Source: Streptomyces parvulus
GTDB taxonomy: Bacteria > Actinomycetota > Actinomycetes > Streptomycetales > Streptomycetaceae
Length of the DNA stretch: 58,256 nt
Assembly: GCF_014648855.1 (NCBI RefSeq)
Contig: NZ_BMRX01000024.1
Location: forward strand, 1-58,256
Direction of reading: 5' to 3'
Part shown: in pieces, positions 57,549 through 58,256 of the stretch
Layout: every line of letters begins with the position of its first letter
Numbering within the stretch: position 1 is the stretch's first letter
Translations under genes and position numbers: made by a program
Notes under the pieces: generated by a model
The model's database searches: none
Seen by the model: the letters and a program-made list of their open reading frames with translations, nothing else
What the model was told of the DNA's origin: nothing

Positions 57549-58256
57549 TCAGTAGGCGTCTGTGGGGATGTGGGTGCCCCACACTTCGCGGAGCGTGTTG
57601 CAGACCTCGCCGACGGTGGCGCGGGCGCGCAGGGCGTCCTTCATCGGGTAGAGGACGTTGTCCTCGCCCTCGGCGGCCTTCCTCAGCGCCACCAGCGCGG
57701 TGTCCACCGCCACCTGGTCGCGCTCGGCACGGAGCCGGGCGAGGCGTTCGGCCTGCTGGGCCTCGATGGCCGGGTCGACCCGCAGGGGCTCGTAGGGCTC
57801 CTCCTCGTCGAGCTGGAAGCGGTTGACGCCGACGACGACGCGTTCACCGGAGTCGGTCTCCTGGGTGATGCGGTAAGCGCTGCGCTCGATCTCGTCCTTC
57901 TGGAAGCCGTGCTCGATCGCGGCGACCGCACCGCCCAGGTCCTCGATCCTGCCGAGGAGGGTGTTGATCTCGGTCTCCAGGTCGTCGGTGAGCTTCTCGA
58001 CCACGTAGGAGCCGGCGAACGGGTCGACGGTCGCGGTCACGTCCGTCTCGTAGGCCAGCACCTGCTGCGTGCGCAGCGCCAGGCGGGCCGACTTGTCGGT
58101 GGGCAGCGCGATGGCCTCGTCGAAGGAGTTGGTGTGCAGCGACTGCGTCCCGCCCAGCACCGCCCCCAGACCCTGCACCGCCACCCGCACCAGGTTGACC
58201 TCGGGCTGCTGCGCGGTCAGCTGCACCCCCGCCGTCTGCGTGTGGAAACGCAGCAT
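57549..58256 (-). CDS. Acyl-CoA mutase large subunit, C-terminal part (5' end outside window)
   Basis: 235 residues are visible; the gene continues past the right edge, which falls at an internal Met (MLRFHTQTAGVQLTAQQPEVN). The substrate barrel C-terminus is unmistakable: VRVAVQGLGAVLGGTQSLHTNSFDEAIALPTDKSARLALRTQQVLAYETDVTATVDPFAGSYVVE. The end (EEEPYEPLRVDPAIEAQQAERLARLRAERD, GEDNVLYPMKDALRARATVGEVCNTLREVWGTHIP) resembles IcmA/MeaA-type mutases. With the B12 subunit it would isomerise isobutyryl-CoA/butyryl-CoA or methylmalonyl-CoA/succinyl-CoA; the N-terminal motifs that separate these are outside. Confidence 0.93.
   Translation of the reverse strand: MLRFHTQTAGVQLTAQQPEVNLVRVAVQGLGAVLGGTQSLHTNSFDEAIALPTDKSARLALRTQQVLAYETDVTATVDPFAGSYVVEKLTDDLETEINTLLGRIEDLGGAVAAIEHGFQKDEIERSAYRITQETDSGERVVVGVNRFQLDEEEPYEPLRVDPAIEAQQAERLARLRAERDQVAVDTALVALRKAAEGEDNVLYPMKDALRARATVGEVCNTLREVWGTHIPTDAY

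Noticed and set aside
1..58256. CRISPR array, rRNA or tRNA genes
   Set aside because: No regularly spaced repeats and no recognisable RNA gene seen on either strand.

Overview
The window is GC-rich DNA that reads as an actinomycete chromosome, most likely a Streptomyces. Supporting signs are GC-biased codon third positions, frequent GTG starts, a SARP/NB-ARC regulator, DUF5996 and DUF6009 proteins, an ECF41 (SigJ-type) sigma factor, an HA-repeat helicase and an isobutyryl/methylmalonyl-type acyl-CoA mutase pair at the right edge. No rRNA, tRNA or CRISPR array was seen. All calls come from reading the sequence and comparing paralogues inside the window; no database was searched.

Layout. 0-9 kb: end of a VOC protein, an anchored small protein, a TetR regulator, a translationally coupled prephenate dehydratase / acyl-CoA-dehydrogenase-like pair, a Tat-exported alpha/beta hydrolase, a 2-hydroxyacid dehydrogenase, a nitronate-monooxygenase-like flavoprotein divergent from a LysR regulator, and an MBL-fold protein. 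9-17 kb: a SARP regulator, an ECF sigma factor, a coiled-coil regulator-like protein, and a compact module of three paralogous MarR regulators around a glycosyltransferase and a 64-residue peptide gene. 17-33 kb: redox and detoxification genes (two SDR/ADH-type enzymes, FAD disulfide reductase, LLM flavoenzyme with an F420-type NADP reductase, molybdopterin oxidoreductase with cytochrome b, WrbA, muconolactone-isomerase-like and NTF2-like proteins), a Bax-inhibitor-1 protein, and a deletion scar joining a GMC oxidoreductase remnant to a TetR remnant. 33.5-37.4 kb: a decayed mobile island (DUF6009, P4-type primase-helicase, IS5-family transposase pieces, a relic SigJ copy). 37.4-47 kb: DHFR-like protein, an orphan ketosynthase whose nucleophile is Ser, an ECF41 sigma factor divergent from its carboxymuconolactone-decarboxylase partner, SDR/AraC, DUF5996, GNAT, and a MarR with a probable isochorismatase-family target operon. 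47-58 kb: secreted proteins, urea transporter, hemerythrin, monooxygenase remnant, BrkB-type membrane protein, HA-repeat helicase, acyl-CoA mutase subunits.

The strongest non-gene signal is shared operators. (1) A GACCGGTC site repeated at exactly 21 bp sits in the promoters of the SDR at 17.1 kb and of wrbA at 31.4 kb, and a single copy lies before the ADH at 32.35 kb, which is divergent from a TetR gene; this looks like a local TetR regulon. (2) TTGC-N3-GTCAA palindromes precede the glycosyltransferase, a MarR gene pair and the LLM/F420 operon, linking them to the MarR trio. (3) GTTGA-N4-TCAAC palindromes link the MarR at 45.1 kb to the isochorismatase operon at 46.7 kb. Several regulator genes appear leaderless, and two genes are preceded by tiny ORFs whose stop overlaps the main start.
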